64,000 bases of DNA from Janthinobacterium sp. TB1-E2 (GCF_036885605.1 NZ_CP142523.1:6200001-6264000); one strand, 5' to 3'. Positions 1 through 9,836 are shown, counted from the stretch's first letter. A program made the numbers and translations. The notes: generated from the letters alone by a model not told the origin.

Positions 1-335
1 TGCAGGCGGGCGATTATGTCGTGTCCCTGGAGCAGGACAACGCCCGCTACGCCGTGGAAACGCTGGAGCCGCAGGCGCACGACAGCTTCTTCCGCTGGGG
101 CTTCTTCAACAGCGTGCTGGAGAAGAAAGAAGCGTTTTCCGACTACGTATTCGAGGACATGGCATCCGAATTGCTGCGCGACGAGCCGGCGCTGGCGGCA
201 AAATTTTCCGAGTGGAAAGCGGCCAACCCGGCCTTGCTGAGCAATCAGGAAGCCGTGCTCGACTTCATTTTTGCGCACTGCCAGCGCTTTGCCGAGCCGG
301 AATGGCGGCGTTATCCTGTGATCGCCCTGATGTAA
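1..335 (+). CDS. M14-type zinc carboxypeptidase, C-terminal fragment
   Basis: The open frame enters from the left edge, so only about 110 C-terminal residues are visible and there is no start codon. The tail holds ETLEPQAHDSFFRWGFFNS followed by a SDYVFED stretch. I recognise this combination from the C-terminal extension of large M14-family metallocarboxypeptidases of proteobacteria and Bacteroidetes. The zinc-binding domain lies outside the window, so catalytic residues cannot be checked. A hairpin terminator follows the stop, so it is probably the last gene of its transcript. The family call rests on the tail alone. Confidence 0.65.
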   Translation, partial: QAGDYVVSLEQDNARYAVETLEPQAHDSFFRWGFFNSVLEKKEAFSDYVFEDMASELLRDEPALAAKFSEWKAANPALLSNQEAVLDFIFAHCQRFAEPEWRRYPVIALM

Positions 336-363
336 CTCGGGGCTGTAGCGACTGCAACATCCT

Positions 364-401
364 GGCGCCGCATCGGAGACCCCGGTGCGGCGCCTCTTTC
401 T
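364..401 (+). terminator. intrinsic terminator after the M14 fragment
   Basis: A perfect 9-bp stem (GGCGCCGCA at 364-372, TGCGGCGCC at 386-394) is followed by the T-rich run TCTTTCT. It lies 29 bases after the stop of the carboxypeptidase fragment and before the FUSC gene. Confidence 0.7.
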
Positions 402-425
402 GTGCCCTGCCCACAAGGTAATCCC

Positions 426-2576
426 ATGCACTACGCACTGAACCTGCGCACCTTTATTTACAGCCATTATTTTTATCTGGGCTTGCGCGTGGCCGTCGGC
501 CTGGTCGGCCTGGCCTTGCTGACCCAGGAAATCAGCGACAGCGCCACGGCCATGACCGTGTGCATCGGCGCCCTGTGCACGACCCTGATGGACATGCCCA
601 GCCCGCTTCGCCACAAGTTCAACGAAATGCTCGCTTCCGTGCTGCTGTGCAGCGCCGTGACCTTATTGATCAGCCTGTGCGGGCCCGTGCAGTGGCTGTT
701 GATGATGGTGCTCGTGCTCGTCAGTTTTCTCGCCAGCATGATGGTGGTGTACGGCAAGAAATCCATGCCCTTGCAACTGGCCGCCCTGTTCATCATGACC
801 ATGTCGATGGAGCATCAGATGACGTGGCAGCAATCGTTCCACCACGCGGGCCTGTTCATGCTGGGCGGCTTGATCTATCTGGCCTATGCCATGGCCATCG
901 CCTGGGTCTTGCGCCACCGCATCAAGCAGCAAGTGCTGGCCGAAGCCCTGTTCGAACTGGCCGCCTACATCGACATCAAGGCCGATTTCTACGACACGCG
1001 TTTCAATCTGACGGAGCAGTTCAACAAGCTGGTGCGCCATCAAAGCATCCTGGCCGACCGCCAGCAGGCGTCGCGCGACTTGATTTTGCGCAGCCACAAG
1101 AACAGCAAGGACGCCATCGTCGTGCAGGTGCACGTGTGCATGCTCGATCTGTATGAACTGATACTCTCGACGCACACGGATTACGCGCTGCTGCGCCAGC
1201 ACCTGGCCGACTCCGACGTGCTGAAATCCCTGCACGACCTGGCCTACAAGGCGGCGCGCGACATCGAATCCGTCGCCTACGCCGTCACGCGCAAGCGCGC
1301 CTCGTATGCGCAGATCAGCTACGACAAGGAATGGGCCGACATCGAAGGAGAAATTGCCCGACTGCAGGCAAAGGGCGACGCTGCGCAGGAAGCGCTGGCC
1401 ACCCTGCGCGCGCAGCGCAACAAGATCCGCGCCATTCTGAAAATGATCGGTGAACTGCATTTGGCCACGCAAAAAGTCTATGACAACGTGCCGTTCTGGA
1501 GCGGTGCGGACATGGCGCCATTCCTGTCGCAGCAGAAATACGAACTCAAGACACTGCTGTCCAATCTGCGCCTGGACTCGCCCGTATTCCGCTTCGCCCT
1601 GCGCGTGTCGATGGCCATCTCGGTGGGACTGCTGATCGGCCACTGGCTGCCGTATGCGGCGCACAGCTACTGGATCGTGCTCACCATCGTCATCATCCTG
1701 CGGCCCACGTTCAGCATGACGCGCCAGCGCCGCGCCGACCGCATCATCGGCACCATCATCGGCTGCGTGATCACGGCCATCGTGATCCGCTACGTGCACA
1801 GCAATATCGTGCTGATGGCCATCCTGTTCCTCTCCATCGTGGCCACGCCCACCTTCATCTATTTGCGCTACCGCTACACGGCCATTGCCGTGAGCCTGAT
1901 GATTCTGCTGCAAATGCACCTGGTGGCGCCCAGCAACCCGAACCTCGTCAGCGAACGCCTGATCGATACCCTGATCGGCGCGGCGGTGGCCACCGTATTC
2001 AGCTTCGTGCTGGCCAACTGGGAATACCAGAGCCTGCCGCGCCTCGTGCGCCAGGTGCTGAACGTGAACCTGTCATACATGCAGGCCAGCTTCGCGCTGC
2101 TGCAGGGAAAGTGTTTCGATGACTTCGCCTACCGCATCGAGCGCAAGCGTTTGATGGACAGCCTGGCCGCGCTCAGCTCGGCGCTGGTGCGCATGCTCGA
2201 CGAACCGGCCAGCAAGCAGCGGGCCGTGGAAGACATCAACCTGTTCATCGTGCAAAATTACTTGCTGGTCGCCCACGTGGCGGCGCTGCGCTCCATCCTG
2301 GGGCGCCATGCCAGCCAGCTGCCCGTCGCGCCCGTCAACGCCCTGCTTGGCCACAGCCATACGCAAGTGTGTCTGACCCTGTCGCGCGCGCTGGACCAGC
2401 TCGACAACAAGGCCGCCATCAGCGCCCCGCTGGCGACCCCTGCCGCACCGCCCGTGAGCGAAGTGGACTGGTCGGGCTGGCCGCTGGTCAAAAGACGCAT
2501 CCGCCTGTTACAGGCCGATGCCGACAAGATCGTGGTGCATAGCGCGGCGATCGTGCATATCGTGGCGCCCAGATAA
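426..2576 (+). CDS. FUSC family inner-membrane protein (YccS/YhfK-like)
   Basis: A 716-residue membrane protein with two hydrophobic blocks, about residues 8-165 and 386-535. They are separated by a charged, helix-rich soluble region of about 200 residues. This duplicated layout and the length match the YccS/YhfK branch of the fusaric-acid-resistance (FUSC) superfamily, which is related to aromatic-acid efflux proteins. The substrate is unknown. I chose ATG 426 because AAGGTAA sits a few bases upstream and MHYALNLRTFIYSHYF looks like the family N-terminus; an in-frame GTG at 402 would add eight unlikely residues. No membrane-fusion partner gene lies next to it, so it appears to be a stand-alone unit. 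Confidence 0.85.
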   Translation: MHYALNLRTFIYSHYFYLGLRVAVGLVGLALLTQEISDSATAMTVCIGALCTTLMDMPSPLRHKFNEMLASVLLCSAVTLLISLCGPVQWLLMMVLVLVSFLASMMVVYGKKSMPLQLAALFIMTMSMEHQMTWQQSFHHAGLFMLGGLIYLAYAMAIAWVLRHRIKQQVLAEALFELAAYIDIKADFYDTRFNLTEQFNKLVRHQSILADRQQASRDLILRSHKNSKDAIVVQVHVCMLDLYELILSTHTDYALLRQHLADSDVLKSLHDLAYKAARDIESVAYAVTRKRASYAQISYDKEWADIEGEIARLQAKGDAAQEALATLRAQRNKIRAILKMIGELHLATQKVYDNVPFWSGADMAPFLSQQKYELKTLLSNLRLDSPVFRFALRVSMAISVGLLIGHWLPYAAHSYWIVLTIVIILRPTFSMTRQRRADRIIGTIIGCVITAIVIRYVHSNIVLMAILFLSIVATPTFIYLRYRYTAIAVSLMILLQMHLVAPSNPNLVSERLIDTLIGAAVATVFSFVLANWEYQSLPRLVRQVLNVNLSYMQASFALLQGKCFDDFAYRIERKRLMDSLAALSSALVRMLDEPASKQRAVEDINLFIVQNYLLVAHVAALRSILGRHASQLPVAPVNALLGHSHTQVCLTLSRALDQLDNKAAISAPLATPAAPPVSEVDWSGWPLVKRRIRLLQADADKIVVHSAAIVHIVAPR

Positions 2577-2671
2577 TCTTTTGGGAGCGCCCTGGCGCAA
2601 GTGGTGTCATCAGGAGGTCATCTGGCCTCTCTATGCTGCCATGGTTTTTCCACTTCCAGCCAAGGTCATCC

Positions 2672-4624
2672 ATGCACGCATTTCCCCTGAGCCGGCGCCT
2701 GCCGCTGGCGCTGGCCATCAGCGCCGCCCTCGCCCTTGCCGCCTGCGGCGGTTCCGACCACCAGGAAGCAGCGCTCGTCATTCCCGCCGCGCCCGCCGAC
2801 CAGGGTGCGCCCGACACGGCGCCGCCATCGGCCACGGCCATCCCCTTTGTCGACAATATCGCCAGCAACCAGCGCGGCGATGCGCGCTACGCCACAGCCG
2901 CCACGAATGCGGGCGTACGCGTACTGGCCGGCATGCTCGACATATGGAAACCATTGACGGAAATCGTCGATGCCGGTGTCTCGGCGCCGGCCGTGGACGG
3001 CTTCCCTGCGGTCGTGCCTTCCGCCTGGACGGGCGTACCCAACGATGGCACGCCGGGCGGCACCATCGTCAATGCCAGCGTGCACAATGCGAACATCGAT
3101 TTCGTCGTCAAAGCCACCACCAGCCGCACGCCGGCGCAGGAACTGGCCGCCTACCTCGATGACCGCCGCGGCAAGGGCTACAGCATCACCGACGGCATGG
3201 GTCCGCTGACGGACGCCTGGCGCAGCGCGGCGCGCCAGACCACCAGCATCACCGACATCGCGCCGGACGCGACAAGCAAGCTCTACAACGATAGCGGCAG
3301 CAACACGGGCGTGGCAGGCAGCGCCAATGCCGAGTTCGGCAACGTGGTGGGCCTCGTCAACGCCATGGGCAACAATGGCTCGACGGAACCGGCCAAGCGC
3401 TTCTACAAATATGCGCGCCCGTTCCGCTGGAGCAGCAACGTAGCCGTGATCCCGGCCCTGCTGCCGGCCCGAAGCCCCACGCCCGCCACCGATGGCGGCT
3501 TTACCAGCGGCCACTCGGCCGAAGCCGTGCGCGGCGCGCTGGGCATGGCGTATGCCTTGCCCGAGCGCTACCAGGAAATGGTGGCGCGGGGGCTGGAACT
3601 CGGCGAAAACCGCATCATCGCCGGCATGCATTCGCCGCTCGACGTGATCAGCGGCCGCGTGCAGGCGCAAGCCATCGTCGCCGCCAACCTGCTCGACCCG
3701 GCCACGGCCGCCACCAAGGCCGCCGCCGTAACGCAGGCGCACACGACCCTGATGGCGAAAACCGGCACCACGGCCGACACTTTCTACGACTACGCCCATT
3801 CGGACAGCAGCGCCAACGACCGCTTTTCGGACTACGTCAGCACCAAGGCCGCCTATATCCGCCGCCTGACCTTCGGTTTCGCGCAGATGGGCGCCGCCAA
3901 TGCGCCGGCCGTCGTGCCGAAAGGCGCGGAAGTGCTGCTGGAAACGCGTTTGCCGTATCTGTCCGACGCGCAGCGCCGCGTGGTGCTGAAAACAACGGCC
4001 TTGCCATCGGGCTACCCGGTGATGGACGATGCTGAAGGCTGGGGCCGCTTGAACCTGTTTGCCGCCGCCGACGGCTATGCCGTCTTCACGGGCAATGTCG
4101 TCATCAGCATGGATGCGGCCAAGGGCGGCTTCTACGCCGTCGACCGCTGGCGCAACGACATCGGCGGCACGGGCAAGCTGAACAAGCAAGGCACGGGCAC
4201 CCTGAAGCTGGGCGGCAACAATAGCTGGAGCGGCGGCACGCAGCTGGAAGGGGGCCGCCTGGAAGGCTTGTCGGCCACGGCCTTCGGCAAGGGCGACGTG
4301 TATGTCAGCGGCGGCACCCTGGTCAGCAATGCCCAGTCCAGCCTGGCGCTGGCGGGCAAGTACACGCAGCTGGCCACCGGCAACCTGGAATTAAAGCTGG
4401 GCAGCGGGCAGCAAGGCCGCCTGAGCGTGGCGGGCCAGATGACGGTGGCGGGCGGCAACCTGAAAGTGACGTTCCAGAACGGCTACAAGCCGGCCGCCGG
4501 CGACACCCTGACCGTGCTGCAGGGCGCCAGCCTGAAAGGCAAGTTCGACAGCATCACGGTCGATGGTTTCAAGGTGACGCCGACGTACACGGCAACGGGC
4601 TTGCAGCTGCGCCTGGATGTATAG
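2672..4624 (+). CDS. PAP2-fold acid phosphatase lipoprotein with C-terminal beta-strand repeat
   Basis: A 650-residue exported protein. Residues 1-25 form a lipoprotein signal ending in LAAC (Cys25). The three PAP2/vanadium-haloperoxidase motifs occur in order: KRFYKYARPF near residue 241, TSGHS near 278, and R-(x)3-GMHSPLDV near 313. It should therefore be a periplasmic or outer-membrane-anchored phosphatase or a haloperoxidase-like enzyme. After a spacer, residues about 495-525 (GTGKLNKQGTGTLKLGG and on) match the autotransporter-associated beta-strand repeat, but no 12-strand barrel domain follows. ATG 2672 is preceded by AAGG and fits the signal peptide; the ORF could begin at 2633. It converges with the S9 peptidase gene 5 bases away. 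The substrate is not predictable. Confidence 0.82.
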   Translation: MHAFPLSRRLPLALAISAALALAACGGSDHQEAALVIPAAPADQGAPDTAPPSATAIPFVDNIASNQRGDARYATAATNAGVRVLAGMLDIWKPLTEIVDAGVSAPAVDGFPAVVPSAWTGVPNDGTPGGTIVNASVHNANIDFVVKATTSRTPAQELAAYLDDRRGKGYSITDGMGPLTDAWRSAARQTTSITDIAPDATSKLYNDSGSNTGVAGSANAEFGNVVGLVNAMGNNGSTEPAKRFYKYARPFRWSSNVAVIPALLPARSPTPATDGGFTSGHSAEAVRGALGMAYALPERYQEMVARGLELGENRIIAGMHSPLDVISGRVQAQAIVAANLLDPATAATKAAAVTQAHTTLMAKTGTTADTFYDYAHSDSSANDRFSDYVSTKAAYIRRLTFGFAQMGAANAPAVVPKGAEVLLETRLPYLSDAQRRVVLKTTALPSGYPVMDDAEGWGRLNLFAAADGYAVFTGNVVISMDAAKGGFYAVDRWRNDIGGTGKLNKQGTGTLKLGGNNSWSGGTQLEGGRLEGLSATAFGKGDVYVSGGTLVSNAQSSLALAGKYTQLATGNLELKLGSGQQGRLSVAGQMTVAGGNLKVTFQNGYKPAAGDTLTVLQGASLKGKFDSITVDGFKVTPTYTATGLQLRLDV

Positions 4625-4629
4625 GCGAG

Positions 4630-6579
4630 CTACTTGAGGTAGCGCTCAAACCAGCCGATAGTACGCTTCTGCAAGTCGCGCTGGTGCTCGGGCTTGCGGA
4701 AGGAATGGCCTTCGCCGTCGTAGATGAACAGGCTGGACGGCACGCCCATGGCGCGCAAGCCGTGCCAGAATTCCAGCGACTGGGCGGCCGGCGTTTCCAC
4801 GTCGCGCTCGCCCACGTAGATCAGGGTTGGCGTCTTGGCCGCCTTGATCGATTCGATCGGCGAAGCCTTGCGGTAGACGGCCGGATCGTCATAGGCGGAG
4901 GCGCCAAAGAACGGGATCATCCACTGGTTGATGCCGTTCTGGCCGTAATAGCTGATCCAGTTCGACACGCCAGCGCCCGCCACGGCCGCCTTGAAGCGGT
5001 CGCTGTGCGTGACGCCCCACATGGTCATGAAGCCGCCATATGAATGGCCGATCAGGCCCAGGCGTTCGCCATCGACGGGTGCCACTTTTTGCACCGCGTC
5101 GATGCCAGTGAGAATGTCGCGCCAGTCGCCGCCGCCAAAGTCCGCCATGTTGGCGCGCGTAAAAGCCTGGCCCTGGCCAAAGCTGCCGCGCGGATTGGGC
5201 AGGAAGACGAAATAACCTTTTTGCGTCAATTCGTGGATCAGGGTGCTCGCGCCCACGTAGCGGGGCGAGGCAGCCGCGCCGGGCCCGCCATGCACGTTGA
5301 CGACCATCGGGTAGCGCTTGCCAGCGTCCGTCTTCAACGGCCCCAGCAGCCAGCCCTGCACCTTGTATTGCTCGTTGTTCCAACCCACGTTCTGCACCGT
5401 CAGCTGCGGTGCAAAGCCGTCATTGTCGCGCGTGATCTTTTTCAGCTGGGCCACCGGTCCCGCCACCAGGTAGGAAGCGTGCGTAAAGTCTTCCTGCGCG
5501 GCGGCCGCTTGCGAGCCATCGGCGCTGAACGACAGACGGCCATCGCTGCCGCTGCTGCTGATTTCTCCGAGCAGCACGGGTTGGCTGGGGCCGGTCTGCG
5601 CATCGACGGGCACCAGCGCCAGCTGCGAATCGATCAGGGCCGTTGCCAGCAAACGGGCGCCGCGCCAGACGACGCCATTGAAGGTGCCGCGATAGTCTTG
5701 TGTCACATTGCGCGGCGTGCCGCCGGCCAGCGGGACCGTGTAGATATCGCCGCCGATGGAGCCAAAATCGCTCATCAGGCCGCCGATGAAGACCACCGTC
5801 TTGCCATCGGGCGAGACCGAAGGCAGGTTCAGCTGCATGGCCGGCGACGCGATCACGCGCAGGGCGCCCGTGGCCGCATCGATATGGCTGAGTTTGGCGA
5901 CCCACCAGTTGCTGTCGCCATTGCCCTGCGCGCTGGTGGCGACAAAGCCGCGGCCATCGGGAGTCCAGCTGTATTCATACACATAGGTGTCGTTTGGCGA
6001 CAGCAAGCGCAGCTCGCCGCCGCTGGCCGGCACGACGGCGATGCGCTGGGCATCGTCTTCGCTGCCCACTTCGCCCACCTGGCGCGCGCCCGCCTCGACG
6101 GCGCCGGCCAGCTTGCGCGCGCCCACCGTGGCCAGCAAGGCCAACTGCTTGCCGTCCGGCGACCAGAGCGCCGTGCTGGCCACGCCCTTGATGCTGGTCA
6201 ACGTTCGGACTTGCGCTTGCGACAGGGTGGCCAGGTACAGCTGCGCCGTGCCCGCCTTGGCGTCGTAGCCGATGAAGGCCAGCTGCCGGCCATCGGGCGA
6301 CCAGCTGGGCTTATCGTAGGAACACACGGCACACGGGTCGAATTGCTGCACGATGGCCCCGTTGGCGGCGTCGCGCACGACGATGGCAGCGTGCGGGCGC
6401 TGCGCTTGCTCGCCGGCCTTGTTCGATTCGATGGCGGCGATGCGCTGGCCATTGGCCGACAGGGCCACGGCGCGGTAATCGCGCAATGCCGGCCCGGTTG
6501 CAGGAGCGGCCTGTACCGTGGTGCCCAGAAGACTGCTTGCCAGCAAGCCGCAGGCGGCCAGATCAGTTATTTTCATCAT
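4630..6579 (-). CDS. secreted S9 family prolyl oligopeptidase-type peptidase
   Basis: A 649-residue serine peptidase with an N-terminal signal peptide (hydrophobic stretch ending TVQAA). The N-terminal half carries beta-propeller/WD40-like repeats (SWSPDGRQLAF, LWSPDGKQLAL). The C-terminal half is the alpha/beta hydrolase domain. The catalytic triad is visible: Ser in GHSYGG near residue 510, Asp in GERDVETP near 592, and His in GEGHSF near 624. It probably degrades peptides in the periplasm, like acylaminoacyl- and dipeptidyl-peptidases of this family. GGAA lies about 6 bases before ATG 6579; a second ATG follows directly. It is a single gene, convergent with the phosphatase. Confidence 0.88.
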   Translation of the reverse strand: MMKITDLAACGLLASSLLGTTVQAAPATGPALRDYRAVALSANGQRIAAIESNKAGEQAQRPHAAIVVRDAANGAIVQQFDPCAVCSYDKPSWSPDGRQLAFIGYDAKAGTAQLYLATLSQAQVRTLTSIKGVASTALWSPDGKQLALLATVGARKLAGAVEAGARQVGEVGSEDDAQRIAVVPASGGELRLLSPNDTYVYEYSWTPDGRGFVATSAQGNGDSNWWVAKLSHIDAATGALRVIASPAMQLNLPSVSPDGKTVVFIGGLMSDFGSIGGDIYTVPLAGGTPRNVTQDYRGTFNGVVWRGARLLATALIDSQLALVPVDAQTGPSQPVLLGEISSSGSDGRLSFSADGSQAAAAQEDFTHASYLVAGPVAQLKKITRDNDGFAPQLTVQNVGWNNEQYKVQGWLLGPLKTDAGKRYPMVVNVHGGPGAAASPRYVGASTLIHELTQKGYFVFLPNPRGSFGQGQAFTRANMADFGGGDWRDILTGIDAVQKVAPVDGERLGLIGHSYGGFMTMWGVTHSDRFKAAVAGAGVSNWISYYGQNGINQWMIPFFGASAYDDPAVYRKASPIESIKAAKTPTLIYVGERDVETPAAQSLEFWHGLRAMGVPSSLFIYDGEGHSFRKPEHQRDLQKRTIGWFERYLK

Positions 6580-6594
6580 GTAAATTCCGGTTAG

Positions 6595-6629
6595 AAATAA
6601 AAAAAACCGCCGGCAAGCGCGGCGGTTTT
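6595..6629 (-). terminator. intrinsic terminator of the APC permease gene
   Basis: A 9-bp stem, AAAACCGCC/GGCGGTTTT (6603-6611 with 6621-6629), is followed on the minus strand by a run of T. It lies 18 bases after the stop of the permease at 6647 and ahead of the S9 peptidase start. Confidence 0.8.
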
Positions 6630-6646
6630 GGATGGAACAGACTGCA

Positions 6647-8119
6647 TTAGCGGGCCTTCTTGCCCAGGTGTGAATGCCGCATGCTGTACAGGAAGTAAAT
6701 GGCCACCGTCACCGTCATCCAGATACTAAACACGACAAACGTCGTATGCGGCAAATCGCGCATGATGTACAGGCAAGCGAGTACGCTCAGGCCGGGGATC
6801 ACATACGGGCCGAACGGCACGCTGAAGCCTTCGATGCGGTTCGCGCCCTGCTTGTGGCGCAGCACGGGCACGGCGATCGAGACCACCATGAAGGCGGTCA
6901 GGGTGCCGATGCTGACCATGTCCCACAGGTAAGTCGCATCGATGGAACCCGCCACCACGGCCACGACGAGGCAAACGATGATGGTATTGCTGACCGGCAC
7001 CAGGGTGCGCGGGTGGATCTTCTGGAACGATTTCGGGATCAGGCCGTCGCGGCTGACGGCAAACAGGATGCGCGTCTGGCCATAGATCGTCACCAGGGTC
7101 ACGCTGAAGACGGAAATGACGGCGCCGGCCGACAGCACCAGCGCGGGCCAGGTCTTGCCCGTCACGTTTTGCAGGATCACCGCCAGGCCCGCTTCCTGGC
7201 CTTCGAACAATTTCGCCTGTTGCGCACCGAGGGCGGCCACGGCCACCAGCAGATAGAACACGGTGACGATCAGCAAGCCATACAGGATGCCGCGCGGGAC
7301 ATTGCGCTTGGGGTCTTTCACTTCGTCGCCGGCCGTCGCCACCGTATCGAGGCCGATGAAGGAGAAGAAGACGGTGCCGGCCGCGGCCGTTACGCCCGTC
7401 ATGCCGGCAAAGCCCTTGCTATTGTCGGTATTGAAGAACGGCACGAAGTTGTCGGCGTTGAAACCGGAAAAGGCAATGGCAATGAAGAATACGAGGATGG
7501 ACAGCTTGATGATGACCATGATGGCATTCATCAGCGCCGATTCCTTGGCGCCGCGCAACAGCAGGAAACCGCACATGCAGATCAAAAAGATCGGCGGCAG
7601 GTTGATGTGGCCGGCGTGAAACTCCATGCCATGCGGGCCGGAAACGATCATCGGCGTGCGCAGCATCTCGGGTATGTGCCAGCCAAACGCATTTTCCAGG
7701 AAGTTGTTCAGGTAGGACGACCAGCCGATGGCCACGGCACTGCCCGCCAAGCCGTATTCGAGCAGCAGACAGGCGGCCATGATGAAGGCAAGAAACTCGC
7801 CGACAGTGGCGTAGGCAAACGAATACGAGGAGCCGGAGGCGGGGATGCGGAACGACAGCTCCGCATAGCACAAGGCCGTCAGGCCGGCCGTGATGGCGGC
7901 GATCAGGAAAGACAGAACGACCGAAGGGCCCGCCTTGGGCACGGCTTCGACCATGGTAAAGAAAATGCCCGTGCCGATGGTGGCGCCGACGCCGATCATG
8001 GTGAGGGAAAACAGGCCGATGGACCGGCTCAAGCCACTGCTGCTGAGGCCTTCACCATATTCGACCGTAGTATCGATCGGCTTGGTGCGGCAAATTTTCT
8101 GGACCAGGGTTTGGCTCAC
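6647..8119 (-). CDS. APC-superfamily amino acid permease (cationic amino acid transporter type)
   Basis: A 490-residue integral membrane protein with about 12 hydrophobic segments. The first segment holds the APC signature GVGATIGTGIF, and the glycine-rich GSGSSYSFAY-type region follows (here PASGSSYSFAYATVGE). The YGEGLSSSGLSRSIG N-terminus resembles the CAT/YfnA branch, which imports basic or branched amino acids by proton symport. I chose GTG 8119 because AAAGGAAT lies 7 bases upstream and the protein then starts SQTLVQKI; the longest ORF would add 34 non-conserved residues. The gene has its own terminator. Substrate is not decided by sequence. Confidence 0.85.
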   Translation of the reverse strand: MSQTLVQKICRTKPIDTTVEYGEGLSSSGLSRSIGLFSLTMIGVGATIGTGIFFTMVEAVPKAGPSVVLSFLIAAITAGLTALCYAELSFRIPASGSSYSFAYATVGEFLAFIMAACLLLEYGLAGSAVAIGWSSYLNNFLENAFGWHIPEMLRTPMIVSGPHGMEFHAGHINLPPIFLICMCGFLLLRGAKESALMNAIMVIIKLSILVFFIAIAFSGFNADNFVPFFNTDNSKGFAGMTGVTAAAGTVFFSFIGLDTVATAGDEVKDPKRNVPRGILYGLLIVTVFYLLVAVAALGAQQAKLFEGQEAGLAVILQNVTGKTWPALVLSAGAVISVFSVTLVTIYGQTRILFAVSRDGLIPKSFQKIHPRTLVPVSNTIIVCLVVAVVAGSIDATYLWDMVSIGTLTAFMVVSIAVPVLRHKQGANRIEGFSVPFGPYVIPGLSVLACLYIMRDLPHTTFVVFSIWMTVTVAIYFLYSMRHSHLGKKAR

Positions 8120-8345
8120 TAATATTCCTTTATGAGGCACACATATTCGTATGACGGGTAAAAACAAATAGCGCTCCGGCCCTACCTGGCAAAAAACCGG
8201 AAAGATCGCGTCCATTTTCAAAACTAAGCGATTATAGGGCTTTCACCGGCACAGCCAAACAGAACTTTGATGCATGGAAACAACGCCAGGCGTGCGCCAC
8301 CAAACACGCAAGAGTGCTGGCGAAGAAGATATTGCTTCTATGAAA

Positions 8346-8381
8346 GAAAAAGCGCGCCGCTGCAGGGGCAGGGGCGCGCTT
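8346..8381 (-). terminator. intrinsic terminator of the AAT permease gene
   Basis: A perfect 9-bp stem AAGCGCGCC/GGCGCGCTT (8350-8358 with 8373-8381) is followed by TTTTTC on the minus strand. It lies 25 bases beyond the stop of the 8406-9836 permease. The rest of the 8120-8405 gap holds the leader of the APC permease gene; I saw no clear promoter boxes in it. Confidence 0.75.
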
Positions 8382-8405
8382 CTGGTTCAGCTCAGGTCAG
8401 CTGAA

Positions 8406-9836
8406 TTACTTCTTGCCGTGCGGCGCATCAGCCGGCGACCAGCCCGCCTCGTAGCCTTGCGGCACGTCGTCGCGGCCCTCTTTCGGCGCCAGGCCCAACA
8501 CGTAGTACAGCACCGTCAGCAGGATCAGCCAGGCCGGTCCCACCATCAGGGCGATGCGCGTATCGGGGAAATACGCCATCAGGCCGATCACCAGTGCCAG
8601 GAAAGCGAGCGAAATCCAGGAGCCATACGGTGCGAACGGCATGCGGAAGGCCAGGTTCTTGATTTCCAGCGGCGTCAGGGTCTTGCGGAACTGGATCTGC
8701 GTGACGAGGATCACGCCCCAGGTCCAGACGGCGCCGAAGGTGGAAATCGAGGTAACCCAGATAAACACTTTTTCCGGCACCAAGTAGTTCAGCAGCACGC
8801 CCAACAGCAGCGCGAAGACGGACACGAGGATGGCGCGGCGCGGTACGCCGCTGGCCGTCGTTTCCGCAAACGCCTTCGGCGCCTGGCCTTGCAGCGCCAG
8901 GTTGTACAGCATGCGGCCCGTGCTGAAGATGCCGCCATTGCACGACGACAAGGCTGCCGTCAGCACGACGAAGTTGATGATGCCGGCCGCCGTCTTGATG
9001 CCCAGGCGTTCGAAGGTCATGACGAAGGGGCTGCCGGTGGTGCCGATTTCATTCCATGGGTATATCGACAGGATGACGAACAAGGCGCCGACATAGAAAA
9101 TCAAAATGCGCCAGAACACGGAATTGATGGCGTCGGGAATCGATTTCTTCGGGTTGGCCGCTTCGCCAGCCGTCAGGCCAATCATTTCCACGCCCAGATA
9201 GGCAAACATCACCATCTGCAGCGACATCAATACGCCTTGCGCGCCATTCGGGAAGAAGCCGCCATGCGTCCACAGGTTCGAGATACCGATGGCCACGCCA
9301 TCGTTGCCCAGACCGAAGACGATCATGCCCGTGCCGCCGATAATCATCAGGATGATGGTGACGACCTTGATCAGGGCGAACCAGAACTCGAACTCGCCGT
9401 AGGCTTTCACGGCCAGCAGGTTGATCGCGCCCATGGAACCCAGGGCCGCCAGGGCCCAGATCCAGCGCGGCGTGTCGGGGAACCAGATGCCCATATAGAT
9501 GGCGACGGCGGTAATTTCCGCGACGCACGTGACCAGCCACAGGAACCAGTAGTTCCAGCCCGTCAGATAGCCTTGCAGGGGGCCCAGATAATCCTGGGCA
9601 TAGCGGCTGAAGGAGCCGGCCACGGGATTGTGCACGGCCATTTCGCCCAGCGCGCGCATGATCATGAAGATAACCGCGCCACCGATGATGTACGACAGCA
9701 TGATGCCGGGACCGGCCATCTTGATGGCGTTACCCGAACCCAAAAACAGGCCCACGCCAATCGCGGCGCCCAGCGCCATCAGGCGGATCTGCCGCTCACC
9801 CAGGCCGCGGTGCAAGCCTTGTTCACTCGTTTTCAT
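8406..9836 (-). CDS. AAT-family amino acid permease (proline/GABA permease type)
   Basis: A 476-residue transporter with about 12 membrane segments. The N-terminus LHRGLGERQIRLMALGAAIG and the motif GVGLFLGSGNAIKMAGPG are hallmarks of the amino acid transporter family that includes ProY, GabP, CycA and LysP. ALGEMAVHNPVAGSFSRYA and LTAGEAANPKKSIPDAI are further family blocks. Proline is a plausible substrate by resemblance to ProY, but related permeases differ in specificity. ATG 9836 was chosen because it gives the canonical N-terminus; an ORF to 9932 adds 32 residues without similarity. A RidA-family gene lies 129 bases upstream on the same strand. Confidence 0.86.
   Translation of the reverse strand: MKTSEQGLHRGLGERQIRLMALGAAIGVGLFLGSGNAIKMAGPGIMLSYIIGGAVIFMIMRALGEMAVHNPVAGSFSRYAQDYLGPLQGYLTGWNYWFLWLVTCVAEITAVAIYMGIWFPDTPRWIWALAALGSMGAINLLAVKAYGEFEFWFALIKVVTIILMIIGGTGMIVFGLGNDGVAIGISNLWTHGGFFPNGAQGVLMSLQMVMFAYLGVEMIGLTAGEAANPKKSIPDAINSVFWRILIFYVGALFVILSIYPWNEIGTTGSPFVMTFERLGIKTAAGIINFVVLTAALSSCNGGIFSTGRMLYNLALQGQAPKAFAETTASGVPRRAILVSVFALLLGVLLNYLVPEKVFIWVTSISTFGAVWTWGVILVTQIQFRKTLTPLEIKNLAFRMPFAPYGSWISLAFLALVIGLMAYFPDTRIALMVGPAWLILLTVLYYVLGLAPKEGRDDVPQGYEAGWSPADAPHGKK

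Noticed and set aside
5044..6594. Long plus-strand ORF opposite the S9 peptidase
   Set aside because: Antisense frame with low-quality, His/Arg-rich composition; the S9 catalytic triad supports the minus strand.
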